From JBBRQP01 sp038226175 (GTDB lineage: Bacteria; Cyanobacteriota; Cyanobacteriia; Gloeobacterales; Anthocerotibacteraceae): 11,393 nt of DNA. Positions within the stretch are counted from its first letter, which is position 1, and every line of letters begins with the position of its first letter. Positions 1-6,074 of this stretch are shown piece by piece. The stretch lies in NCBI GenBank assembly GCA_038226175.1, contig JBBRQP010000090.1, positions 1 to 11,393 on the forward strand, in the 5' to 3' direction. Position numbers and translations under genes: made by a program. The notes under the pieces were generated by a model. The model did not search any database and had not been told where the DNA came from. It worked only from the letters and a program-made list of their open reading frames with translations.

Positions 1-66
1 ACAAGACTGAGGTTCTTTACCATACTTTATTCTATAAGCGGTATGTGTATTACTAGGATATACCCC

Positions 67-399
67 ATGAAATCAAATTCACTTGTTTTTGTTCTCTGCG
101 CTGGTCTGATGCTAATTTCTTCAGCACAAGCTCAGGAGATGAAGCCAGACACAACGATGGAGGATAAAGGCAAGGCTGGCATGATGATGAAAGACCTTGG
201 TTCAGCAGATAGCAACTACGACTTACGGTTTATCAATGCGATGATGGAGCATCACGAAGGAGCTGTAGTCATGGCTCAAGATGCTCTGAAAAAGTCTAAA
301 CGGCCTGAGGTTCAAAAACTTGCTAAAGAAATCATCAGTGCACAACAGCAAGAGATAGCTCAGATGAAGACTTGGCGCAAAGAATGGTACAACCAGTAG
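67..399 (+). CDS. Secreted DUF305-family protein
   Basis: A 110-residue protein. Residues 1-22 form a signal peptide (MKSNS n-region, hydrophobic LVFVLCAGLMLISS, AQA-type cleavage site), so it should act in the periplasm or outside the cell. The rest is a DUF305 domain: YDLRFINAMMEHHEGAV at about 51-67, with the paired histidines H62/H63 typical of the family, then a helical region ending in KTWRKEWY. DUF305 proteins are small ferritin-like helical proteins with no firmly established reaction; metal (often copper) binding has been suggested for some. The methionine- and histidine-rich middle (MMMKD, MMEHHE) would fit metal binding, but that is inference. The ATG at 67 is preferred over the in-frame ATG at 43 because AGGA at 55-58 is correctly spaced and the signal peptide begins there. 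It is a monocistronic gene with no clear link to its neighbours. Confidence 0.85.
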   Translation: MKSNSLVFVLCAGLMLISSAQAQEMKPDTTMEDKGKAGMMMKDLGSADSNYDLRFINAMMEHHEGAVVMAQDALKKSKRPEVQKLAKEIISAQQQEIAQMKTWRKEWYNQ

Positions 400-424
400 T
401 CAATACTTTCTTGGTTTATCAACA

Positions 425-455
425 GCTCTCACTCTATCCTAGTCAGGGTGAGAGC
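425..455 (+). terminator. Hairpin after the DUF305 gene, possible terminator
   Basis: A perfect 8-bp inverted repeat (GCTCTCAC at 425-432, GTGAGAGC at 448-455) with a 15-nt loop, 25 nt after the stop codon of the DUF305 gene. Position suggests transcription termination. There is no T-tract after it, so it may be weak or Rho-assisted, or only an RNA-stabilising hairpin. Confidence 0.4.
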
Positions 456-559
456 AAGCTAAGAAGAATCGGACATCTGACTTGAAAGTCCCAAACTTCT
501 CATATTATAAACAAAAAAGGGATAGCCAAGCTAAATCAACTGTCCTAATTATTATAGAC

Positions 560-979
560 TGACCTTCCCCCGGAATAATAGACACTTTGCTAAAGTTGTT
601 TCATTAAAATAAGACTGCATGACTTCCGAGAAATTTCGCATCTATGACCTTTAACCGCACAAGCTATACCCAATTTAGCCCGAGTGCTAAAATCAGCCTA
701 CTTGAGGCGTTAGTAAATTTCTGATCCCTACTGTAGGGTTTGATCGGATTATCTGAGCCCTACCTTAATAAACTATATGTAAGATAAATGAAAGCCTATA
801 AAAGTGTCATTTATTTTGAAAATCATGACATCGAAATCTATGACAAATAATTTGGTAATTTCTATGACTCCGTACTACAAATTTTTTGTACCCTAAAAGC
901 CGTGCCACATGTCCTTCCGAGCAAATTTCTTCTATGGTAAATAATCTGGTAACGGTGTCTTTTATTTTGTTAATTGACA
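560..979 (+). repeat. Hybrid repeat copy 1 (IS3-like end to Tn7/Mu-like end)
   Basis: First of five related direct repeats. It begins at the tip TGACCTTCCCCC, followed by a version of the IS3-like end (GACACTTTGCTAAAGTTG), then ATGACTTCCGAGAAA, which opens a truncated IS3 orfA-like reading frame (MTSEKFRIYDL, stop). The centre carries the imperfect TAGGGTTT / AGCCCTA hairpin. The right half (805-979) holds several sites of the type TGTCATTTATTTTG and TGACAAATAATTTGG and ends in TTGACA at 979. This right part is longer than in copy 4 and closely matches copy 5 (AATAATCTGGTAAC). Together with the hairpin at 425-455 this explains most of the 665-bp gene-free stretch 400-1064; 456-559 shows nothing I recognise. 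Confidence 0.75.
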
Positions 980-1026
980 GGAACATACTCTGTTGAGACT
1001 GTGACAGTGGGCGAGATCGCCTAGGT

Positions 1027-1032
1027 TAGAAT
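1027..1032 (+). promoter_or_regulatory. Possible -10 box of the 1065-2127 operon
   Basis: TAGAAT lies 32 nt upstream of the first start codon of the operon and matches the -10 consensus at 5 of 6 positions. The best -35 candidate (GTGACA at 1001-1006) is too far upstream (20 bp), so this is a weak call. It sits just outside repeat copy 1. Confidence 0.3.
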
Positions 1033-1064
1033 GAAAAGGCAACCATTAAAATAAAGTCAAGCCC

Positions 1065-1337
1065 ATGACAGTTCGACAACCCCGCTATAGCAAAGAGGAA
1101 TTTGCCCGACGTGGCGATGAAATCTATGAGGCTCAAGTACGTCCTCAAGTCGAGGAAGGCAATCATGGCAAGATTGTGGCGGTCGATCTTGAAACTGGAG
1201 ACTTTGAGCTTGATTCAAGTGAAATTGCAGCTTGCAATCGCCTCGAAGCCCGTCACCCAGATGCTCAAATCTGGATACTTCGCATTGGCTCTCGTCACGT
1301 TCGTCGATTTGGCGGTCGCAGCCGCAGAACTGCATGA
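1065..1337 (+). CDS. Small conserved protein upstream of the aspartic protease-like gene, possible antitoxin-like partner
   Basis: A 90-residue soluble protein of a type I recognise from cyanobacteria but cannot assign a reaction: N-terminal RQPRYSKEEFARRGDEIYE, then VEEGNHGKIVAVDLETGDFELD (about 29-50), then HPDAQIWILRIGSRHVRRFGG. There is no signal peptide or membrane segment. The C-terminal GGRSRRTA looks like linker. Its stop overlaps the start of the next gene (ATGA at 1334-1337), so the two are translationally coupled and probably act together. The architecture of a small charged protein coupled to a protein of about 125 residues resembles a toxin-antitoxin module, but no DNA-binding fold is evident and that role is only inference. 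The ribosome binding site before the ATG at 1065 is poor. Confidence 0.75.
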   Translation: MTVRQPRYSKEEFARRGDEIYEAQVRPQVEEGNHGKIVAVDLETGDFELDSSEIAACNRLEARHPDAQIWILRIGSRHVRRFGGRSRRTA

Positions 1338-1711
1338 TTACCGGTCTCGTTAATCCAGAATTTGAACCCATTATTCCACTTTCGATTCGCCGCTCTGATG
1401 GCAAAATCTTTACGCAAGATGCCATCGTCGATACTGGCTTTAATGGTTGGCTTTCTCTGCCTCCAGACTTAATCACTCAGTTGAATTTAATATGGAAAAG
1501 GCGCGGGCGAGCAATTCTTGGCGATGGCAGCGAGTGCGTTTTCGACGTGTATGAAGCAGTTGTCCTCTGGGATGGGACACCGTTAGCAATTCCAGTAGAC
1601 GAGGCCGATTCAGAACCACTTGTTGGAATGTCGTTAATGGAAGGCTATCGACTTACCATTCAAGTTTTTGAGGGCGGTCAGCTAGAGCTCCGCAAAGTTG
1701 GTACAGTCTAA
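1334..1711 (+). CDS. Retropepsin-like (clan AA) aspartic protease family protein
   Basis: A 125-residue protein starting at the ATG that overlaps the stop of the upstream gene. It has the hallmark of single-domain clan AA aspartic proteases: an extended N-terminal strand (MITGLVNPEFEPIIPLSI), the catalytic triad AIVDTGFNGWLSLP with D33-T34-G35, and a downstream hydrophobic-glycine motif PLVGMSLMEGYRLTI at about 95-109. The length is right for a protein that would work as a homodimer, as retropepsins do. There is no signal peptide, so it should be cytoplasmic. Substrate is unknown. Such proteins commonly occur in cyanobacteria directly behind the small protein seen here at 1065-1337. Some family members may not be proteolytic, so the activity is inferred from DTG alone. 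Only 2 nt separate it from fosX. Confidence 0.8.
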   Translation: MITGLVNPEFEPIIPLSIRRSDGKIFTQDAIVDTGFNGWLSLPPDLITQLNLIWKRRGRAILGDGSECVFDVYEAVVLWDGTPLAIPVDEADSEPLVGMSLMEGYRLTIQVFEGGQLELRKVGTV

Positions 1712-1713
1712 CA

Positions 1714-2127
1714 ATGCCAAGTATCGAAGGCGTCAGCCACATCACTTTTATCGTTCACGACCTCGACCGAATGGCGCTTTTCCTTTGTGAAGGACTAGGT
1801 GCTCTGGAGGTTTATGACAGTCAGAGCAGTAACTTTTCTGTATCCAGAGAAAAGTTCTTTGTACTTGGAGGCATGTGGCTTGCTGCAATGGAAGGAACTG
1901 CGCCGGGTGAACGCTCGTACCGCCATCTTGCCTTTAAAGTATCGCAAGCCGAGTTGCCTGATTTCGAGCAGCGGCTTCGCCGACTAGGTGTTGATATCAA
2001 GCCGCCTCGACCAAGGGTGGACGGCGAAGGCTTGTCTCTATACTTCTATGATTTCGACAATCACCTGTATGAGCTTCATACTGGAACTCTTGAGCAGCGT
2101 CTTGAGCGGTACCGAAGCGAGTTGTAA
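1714..2127 (+). CDS. fosX: FosX-type fosfomycin resistance hydrolase (VOC superfamily)
   Basis: A 137-residue vicinal-oxygen-chelate enzyme. FosX hydrolyses the epoxide of fosfomycin with water, using a Mn2+-type metal, in the cytoplasm. The sequence matches the FosX pattern closely: EGVSHITFIVHDL with metal ligand H9, FSVSREKFFVLGG with E46 at the position of the FosX general-base glutamate (Glu44 in the characterised enzymes), ERSYRHLAFKV with ligand H71, and YFYDFDNHLYELHTGTLEQR with ligand E120. The RPRVDGEG segment before it is also typical. E46 favours FosX over the glutathione- or thiol-transferases FosA and FosB. It is the third gene of the operon and follows the protease-like gene by 2 nt, so it is likely translated by coupling. 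Activity on fosfomycin itself is inferred; chromosomal homologues may detoxify other epoxides. Confidence 0.85.
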   Translation: MPSIEGVSHITFIVHDLDRMALFLCEGLGALEVYDSQSSNFSVSREKFFVLGGMWLAAMEGTAPGERSYRHLAFKVSQAELPDFEQRLRRLGVDIKPPRPRVDGEGLSLYFYDFDNHLYELHTGTLEQRLERYRSEL

Positions 2128-2264
2128 GGTTGATTCACTATTAGCTTGCGTGGCTGCCATTTCCTATACTCTCAACAACTTGGGCGATAAACTTAACAGA
2201 TTATTCGACAATGTGGACGGCTTCTACTTTTTGTTTAGCAGTAAATGCGACGGTTGGTAATCAT
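2128..2264 (-). pseudogene. Decayed N-terminus of an IS3-family orfA
   Basis: Read from 2264 leftward, the - strand starts ATGATTACC (M-I-T-N-R-R-I-Y), then needs one frameshift to continue as AKQKVEAVHIVE-stop-SVKFIAQVVESIGNG. This is the usual start of IS3-family OrfA: the KxxAVxxV helix followed by SIAQVAxxLGI of the helix-turn-helix. It has a frameshift and an in-frame TAA, so it is dead. It begins 4 nt before the tip of repeat copy 2 and reaches the fosX stop, so fosX is bounded on both sides by mobile DNA. Confidence 0.65.
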
Positions 2265-2267
2265 GAG

Positions 2268-2657
2268 TAATCTTCCTCCAAGTTAATGGACACTTCGCTA
2301 AAGTTGTTCCATTAGGAGAAGGCTGTCATAACTTTTATGAAACCTCGCATCTATGCCCTTCAGTCACTCAAGCTATGCCCAACTTAGCCTCTCACCTAAA
2401 ATCAGCTTACTTAAAGCTCTAGCTAATGTCTGAGTCTGATTTTCACTTTGGGGCTTGGTCGGATACTAAGCCCTACCTTGATAAACTATATACAAGATAA
2501 ATTAAAGCCTATCAAAGTGTTATTTATTGTGGGACGAATTTTACTTCCTTTTTCTTTCTGCACAAATATATCCAAACTCTGTCCCAGATAACTTCTCACA
2601 GCTTTTCTACCCGGTCATTTATTGTGAGATCAAGGTCATCTGTTCTGACACTCAACA
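2268..2657 (+). repeat. Hybrid repeat copy 2
   Basis: Second direct repeat. The tip is degraded (TAATCTTCCTCC), but GGACACTTCGCTAAAGTTG and the AGGAGA ribosome binding site are intact; the orfA start codon is altered. The central GGGGCTT / AAGCCC hairpin and the AT-rich ACTATATACAAGATAAATT stretch follow. The right part has TTATTTATTGTGGGACGA and GGTCATTTATTGTGAGATC sites, with a 130-bp segment (CTTTCTGCACAAATATA to TTCTCACAGCTTTTC) shared only with copy 3. It ends in CTCAACA at 2657. With the IS3 orfA remnant and the hairpin at 2709-2741 this accounts for the 638-bp gene-free region 2128-2765. Confidence 0.75.
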
Positions 2658-2708
2658 GTCAGATCACCCCAAATACATGTGACTTAATCTCACAAGCTTG
2701 ATGATGCT

Positions 2709-2741
2709 TTGGGATAACTCTGTCGGATCGAGCTATCCCAA
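2709..2741 (-). terminator. Probable terminator of the alpha-amylase gene
   Basis: An inverted repeat TTGGGATA (2709-2716) / TATCCCAA (2734-2741), with an added inner CTC/GAG pairing, lies 24 nt past the amylase stop codon on the - strand. The hairpin is strong but no clear T-run follows, so intrinsic termination is likely but not certain. Confidence 0.5.
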
Positions 2742-2765
2742 GACACAAATCCTGCTTCATCTCAT

Positions 2766-4256
2766 TTAGTGAGTTAACTCATCTTGCGGTATCCATACAG
2801 AGACTGAGCCCGCATTACAGAGAAATTCTCCCCAACCTTTCTCATCAGTTTTGACAGGTTCTTTAATGTGTTCAGTCAGGTCAAAGTATGTTTGATTGCT
2901 GTGACCGACTTCCATCCACTTACTACCTGCATCACCATTACTGAGAATAACAGCTACCCCACCAGGATGAGCTTCATTGCCAAGTCGTGTCCAACCAATA
3001 GTATTGGCATGGTCAAAATAGTCAAACTGATCACCAAAGGCATACTTTTGGCGAACTTCTAGGAACTTATCGATTAGCCATTGATGACTATCCATCCAAA
3101 TTTCGTACTCATTGCCGTCATTGCCATGATCCGTGTAATGTGCCCCGTAGTAGTCAGCATAAAAAATGCAAGGATAGCCATCTATACGCAATAAAATGAG
3201 CGCGTAGGCTAACGGTTTGAACCATGGCTCCACTACAGACTCTAAGGACTGAAGGGGCTGTGAATCGTGATTATCTACTAGGGTTACGGCAAGGGCAGGC
3301 TGTTGTAAAACCAAGCTATTATCAAAAATTTGGCGCATGTCATAACTGTTACCCGCTTGACTCGCAGCGCTGAAGTTGTAGTGGAGTGGAGCATCAAATA
3401 ACATCACATCCCCACCAGTAACCGAGATAAAGTGATGCAATGCCTCAGTGTCACCAGACCAATATTCACCTACAGCAAACAAGTTTCGCTTAGCTTGCTG
3501 ACGGCAGCGGTTAAGCCACTCTGGGAAAAAGCCTGCCTCCACATGCTTCACGGCATCAAAGCGGAATCCATCAATATTCGTTGTCTCAACATACCAAGCG
3601 CCCCAATCATCTAACCGTTGACGAACTTCCTCATCCTCAACATCTAAATCACACCCCATCAGATAGTCAAAAACACCTTTCTCTAAATCGACTTGATGAC
3701 TAAACTGTTTACCCTTAAAAAGATAAATTGCGTCTTCACCTTCATTGTGAGCATTGTAGTCAACTGCATCAAAATGCCACCAATGCCACTCAGCATCAGA
3801 ATATTTACCTTGACGACCCGGAAAAGTAAAGTGTGTCCAGACTTTTACTGGTTGCATCTCACCGATTGCCTCATAGCGATTATCGGGATTAAGAGGAATC
3901 GCTTCGGTTTCTTCTTGAGCATCTGCACCCATCATATGATTAATTACTACATCAGCATAAACCTGTATTCCCACAGCTTGCGCCGCTGCAATTGCGGTAA
4001 TGTATTCATCTTTAGTGCCATACTTAGTGCGGATTGAGCCCTTTTGATCAAACTCACCCAAATCATACATATCGTAACTACCGTACCCCACATCATTACT
4101 ACCACCAGTCCCTTTATAGGCGGGAGGTAGCCATAATGAAGTGATGCCAACCTCGGCTAGCGCTGGGGCTTTTTCCTTTAATTCGTTCCATAAATTACCG
4201 TCTGGCGAAGTGTACCAGTGGAAAAACTGCATCATTACACCATTTAGTTCAGTCAT
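2766..4256 (-). CDS. amyA: Cytoplasmic alpha-amylase (GH13)
   Basis: A 496-residue glycoside hydrolase family 13 enzyme that cleaves alpha-1,4 links in starch, glycogen or maltodextrins. It has no signal peptide, so it acts in the cytoplasm, where cyanobacterial glycogen is the likely substrate. The (beta/alpha)8 barrel motifs are all present: DVVINH (about 102-107), GFRFDAVKH with nucleophile D234, VGEYW with acid/base E264, and VDNHD with transition-state D331. The N-terminus MQFFHWYTSPDGNLW and the Y-G-S-Y-D-M-Y-D-L segment are those of the AmyA/liquefying-amylase subfamily (GH13_5), whose usual length is about 485-500. I chose the ATG at 4256 because GGAG sits 6 nt before it; the ATG at 4262 directly abuts that GGAG. 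It is a single gene flanked by repeat copies 2 and 3 and appears intact. Confidence 0.93.
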   Translation of the reverse strand: MTELNGVMMQFFHWYTSPDGNLWNELKEKAPALAEVGITSLWLPPAYKGTGGSNDVGYGSYDMYDLGEFDQKGSIRTKYGTKDEYITAIAAAQAVGIQVYADVVINHMMGADAQEETEAIPLNPDNRYEAIGEMQPVKVWTHFTFPGRQGKYSDAEWHWWHFDAVDYNAHNEGEDAIYLFKGKQFSHQVDLEKGVFDYLMGCDLDVEDEEVRQRLDDWGAWYVETTNIDGFRFDAVKHVEAGFFPEWLNRCRQQAKRNLFAVGEYWSGDTEALHHFISVTGGDVMLFDAPLHYNFSAASQAGNSYDMRQIFDNSLVLQQPALAVTLVDNHDSQPLQSLESVVEPWFKPLAYALILLRIDGYPCIFYADYYGAHYTDHGNDGNEYEIWMDSHQWLIDKFLEVRQKYAFGDQFDYFDHANTIGWTRLGNEAHPGGVAVILSNGDAGSKWMEVGHSNQTYFDLTEHIKEPVKTDEKGWGEFLCNAGSVSVWIPQDELTH

Positions 4257-4453
4257 GACCATCTCCAGATTATTGATTGAGTGGACGAAAGTACACTAGA
4301 CTATTAACCTTTTAACTTTGGTTCATTGCTAGTGAGCATTATTTACCTTTAGATCGAAAATTGAGGGCGGATCACCTATCTAAAGACATGGATAATCTTA
4401 TTCTGAATAGTGTTTAAAAGGAAATATTCACAAATCTTCGTGAGAAGTAAATG

Positions 4454-4887
4454 TGACCTTCCCCCGAGTTGATGGACACTTCGCTAAATTTGTTCCATCA
4501 GCAGAAGACTCTCATGACTTCTGAGAAACGTCGCATCTATGACCCTCAACCGCGCAAGCTATGCCTAACTTAGCCCCTCATCTAAAACCAGCCTAATCAA
4601 GGTGTTAGCTAATGTCTGAACTCTACGGTAGGGCTTGGTCGGATTATCTAAGCCCTAACATGACAAACTATATACAAGATAAATTAAAGCCCATCAAAGT
4701 GTCATCCATTACGGACATTTATTGTGGGATTTTTGACCTGAAATCTCGGACATTTATTGTGAGACGAATTTTACTTGCTCTTCCTTTCTACATGAATATA
4801 CCCAAACTCCCTCCCAGAGTACTTCTCGCAGCTTTTCTGCCCGGTCATTTATTGTGGGATCGAGGTTATCTATTCTAATACTCGACA
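4454..4887 (+). repeat. Hybrid repeat copy 3 (best preserved)
   Basis: Third direct repeat. It has the tip TGACCTTCCCCC at 4454, then GGACACTTCGCTAAATTTG, then an ATG at 4514 opening a 19-codon frame MTSEKRRIYDPQPRKLCLT that matches an IS3 orfA start and then stops. A perfect 8-bp hairpin lies at 4629-4657. The right side holds three well-preserved sites: GGACATTTATTGTGGGA, GGACATTTATTGTGAGA and GGTCATTTATTGTGGGA. The first two are separated by about 35 bp. It ends in CTCGACA at 4887. It shares a 130-bp segment with copy 2. The flanking 4263-4453 should hold the amylase promoter, but I see no convincing -35/-10 pair; 4888-5021 shows nothing recognisable. Confidence 0.8.
4629..4657. other. Conserved internal hairpin of the hybrid repeat
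   Basis: TAGGGCTT (4629-4636) and AAGCCCTA (4650-4657) pair perfectly around a 13-nt loop GGTCGGATTATCT. The same structure, with one or two mismatches, is found at the same place in the other four copies, with the loop GGTCGGATTA largely kept. No T-tract follows, so a plain terminator is unlikely. Confidence 0.6.
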
Positions 4888-5021
4888 GTTGCCTTTTATA
4901 GGCTAGGGGAGCTTAACCACCTGTCTCAGATAAGGGTGGCGCGACAAGTTTTAAGGATTAACCCTTTTATCTATTCTCTAATTCCCTGCTTTTTTAAATC
5001 TGCTTAGCCCTTTAGCAAGTA

Positions 5022-5052
5022 AACGCCTCGGTTATATTATGGCCGAGGCGTT
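5022..5052 (-). terminator. Strong hairpin, terminator of the lipoprotein operon
   Basis: A perfect 10-bp inverted repeat AACGCCTCGG (5022-5031) / CCGAGGCGTT (5043-5052) with an 11-nt loop. It lies 117 nt beyond the stop of the 5169-5417 gene. On the - strand it is followed by TTACTT; on the + strand by CTTT, so it may work in both directions. Confidence 0.6.
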
Positions 5053-5168
5053 CTTTGGACATATATAGCAGTCAGGTGATTGCTGCACTTTGAAGCGATA
5101 GGATAGGCCGAAACCCGGTGTGCAGAAAGCGCGCGCGGATGGCTTCACTCTCTTCATTAATGCTAGCT

Positions 5169-5417
5169 TCAGTGACCCTGGTCGGCGGGATCGCCATAGG
5201 GGTCTTGGCTAGCTGGACGTACATTACCGGACTGATTAGCAGGGTCACCATAGCGGTCTTGACTAGCTGGCAACGGCTGCCCTATTGAGGAACTATGTTG
5301 GTTGAACAGACTCTCCACTATTCCCACAAGAGGATTGGGATCGTAGCTAGTAGGCTGATTTGAAGAATGATCCTGAATAGCGTTTTTGACTTGTTGAAAC
5401 AAATCTGCAAGTGACAT
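5169..5417 (-). CDS. Small conserved hydrophilic protein with YGDPA repeats
   Basis: An 82-residue protein of unknown function, of a kind found in cyanobacteria. The N-terminus MSLADLFQQVKNAIQDHSSN predicts an amphipathic helix; a short helix VGIVESLFNQHSS follows at about 31-43. The C-terminal half is a disordered, twice-repeated motif: PASQDRYGDPANQ (50-62) and PASQDPYGDPADQ (68-80). There is no signal peptide or membrane segment. An AGGAG ribosome binding site (complement of 5425-5429) fits the ATG at 5417. The gene starts 23 nt after the stop of the lipoprotein gene and is surely cotranscribed with it. A role together with the lipoprotein, perhaps in the cell envelope, is only an inference from the operon. 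Confidence 0.75.
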   Translation of the reverse strand: MSLADLFQQVKNAIQDHSSNQPTSYDPNPLVGIVESLFNQHSSSIGQPLPASQDRYGDPANQSGNVRPASQDPYGDPADQGH

Positions 5418-5440
5418 GAGTTTTCTCCTGATGAAAATTG

Positions 5441-5890
5441 TTACTGGGTTTGATTGGACAGACTGGTAAGATCCCGACCCGTTGGAGAATTATTGTAGCC
5501 CTGGAAGCCTTGGTATTGCTGAGCTTCCGAGGAAGGAACATTAATTCCATTAGCAGGTGGAGTGACGTAGTGGGCACGATGCTCTGCGTCGCGGTAGTAG
5601 ACCCGCCCATTGCGTGACAAGTAGTATTGTCCCTCGGAACCCTGAGCTTGACTTTGTTTGTGATGTTGGTAAAGGTAGTAGAGAGCTGCGGCTCCAACAA
5701 GTAGCACCCCTGTCTGCATTTTAGAAAGCCCTTGATGCGCAGGAGGATTACCGGAAGGAGTATAAGCTGCACCTGCGCGTGTGTCGTCCACCGGCGGCGG
5801 CACGTTAGCGGTCTGTGAACCACCACAACTTGTGAGCAGAGGAAAACCCAAGCTCATTACAAGCATCCATGAAAGAAATGTATTCTTCAC
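5441..5890 (-). CDS. Predicted lipoprotein with a single transmembrane segment
   Basis: A 149-residue protein of unknown function. The N-terminus is a lipoprotein signal peptide ending in the lipobox LLTSC, with C22 as the lipidated residue. A proline-rich linker follows, then a hydrophobic stretch MQTGVLLVGAAALYYLY (about 58-74), then a tyrosine-rich segment GQYYLSRNGRVYYRDAEHRAHYVTPP (split at about 87-112) and a polar tail. The YYLSRNGRVYYRD part resembles short repeats seen in other small envelope proteins, but I cannot name a domain. The start is GTG at 5890: AGGAG is 8 nt upstream, and the nearby ATG is followed by a stop. It is first in a two-gene operon with the YGDPA-repeat protein. 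Confidence 0.75.
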   Translation of the reverse strand: MKNTFLSWMLVMSLGFPLLTSCGGSQTANVPPPVDDTRAGAAYTPSGNPPAHQGLSKMQTGVLLVGAAALYYLYQHHKQSQAQGSEGQYYLSRNGRVYYRDAEHRAHYVTPPANGINVPSSEAQQYQGFQGYNNSPTGRDLTSLSNQTQ

Positions 5891-5923
5891 ACCATCGTCT
5901 CCTAAAGATGAGATTTGGAACTG

Positions 5924-6074
5924 TGACTTTTTCCCAATTCAGTGGACAGTGACTTTATGCTACCTGCTAATGAGCACCATAGTAAATATTCTCAAACTCA
6001 AATGGTGGCAGATATCCCAAAGTGGAATGCAGGCGCTAGCGATTGTAAAACACTGCTATCCACTCAGTAATAGT
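5924..6074 (-). mobile_element. Right-end remnant of an IS3-family element
   Basis: The outer tip reads TGACTTTTTCCCAATTCAG, then GGACAG, from 5924 and resembles the tip of the hybrid repeats (TGACCTTCCCCC...GGACAC). It contains the tail of an orfB (5967-6074) and is cut at 6075 by the start of repeat copy 4. Confidence 0.65.
5967..6074 (-). pseudogene. C-terminal fragment of an IS3-family transposase (OrfB)
   Basis: The - strand reads TITEWIAVFYNR-stop-RLHSTLGYLPPFEFENIYY and ends at TAG (complement of 5967-5969). This is the classic end of IS3-family OrfB, E-x-I-x-x-F-Y-N-R-x-R-L-H-S-x-L-G-Y-x-x-P-x-E-F. The in-frame TAG stands where CAG (Q) is usual, so one C-to-T change killed it. The rest of the gene is missing because repeat copy 4 begins directly upstream. 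Confidence 0.75.

Noticed and set aside
560..979. The repeat as an ordinary MITE with two matching inverted ends
   Set aside because: The left end (TGACCTTCCCCC) has no inverted counterpart at the right end of any copy, and I see no target duplication flanking them.
1057..1476. 139-residue - strand open frame
   Set aside because: It lies opposite the small protein and the DTG protease-like gene, which form a coupled + strand operon with recognisable motifs.
1988..2260. 90-residue + strand open frame after the middle of fosX
   Set aside because: It is out of frame within fosX and then antisense to the IS3 orfA remnant.
4612..4878. 88-residue + strand open frame in repeat copy 3
   Set aside because: It runs through the hairpin and the terminal site array, and the same frame is stopped early in copies 2 and 5. 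The first residues are partly kept between copies, which is reported as an observation rather than a gene.
5347..5826. 159-residue - strand open frame overlapping the lipoprotein gene
   Set aside because: It is an out-of-frame shadow; the lipoprotein frame has a proper signal peptide, lipobox and ribosome binding site.
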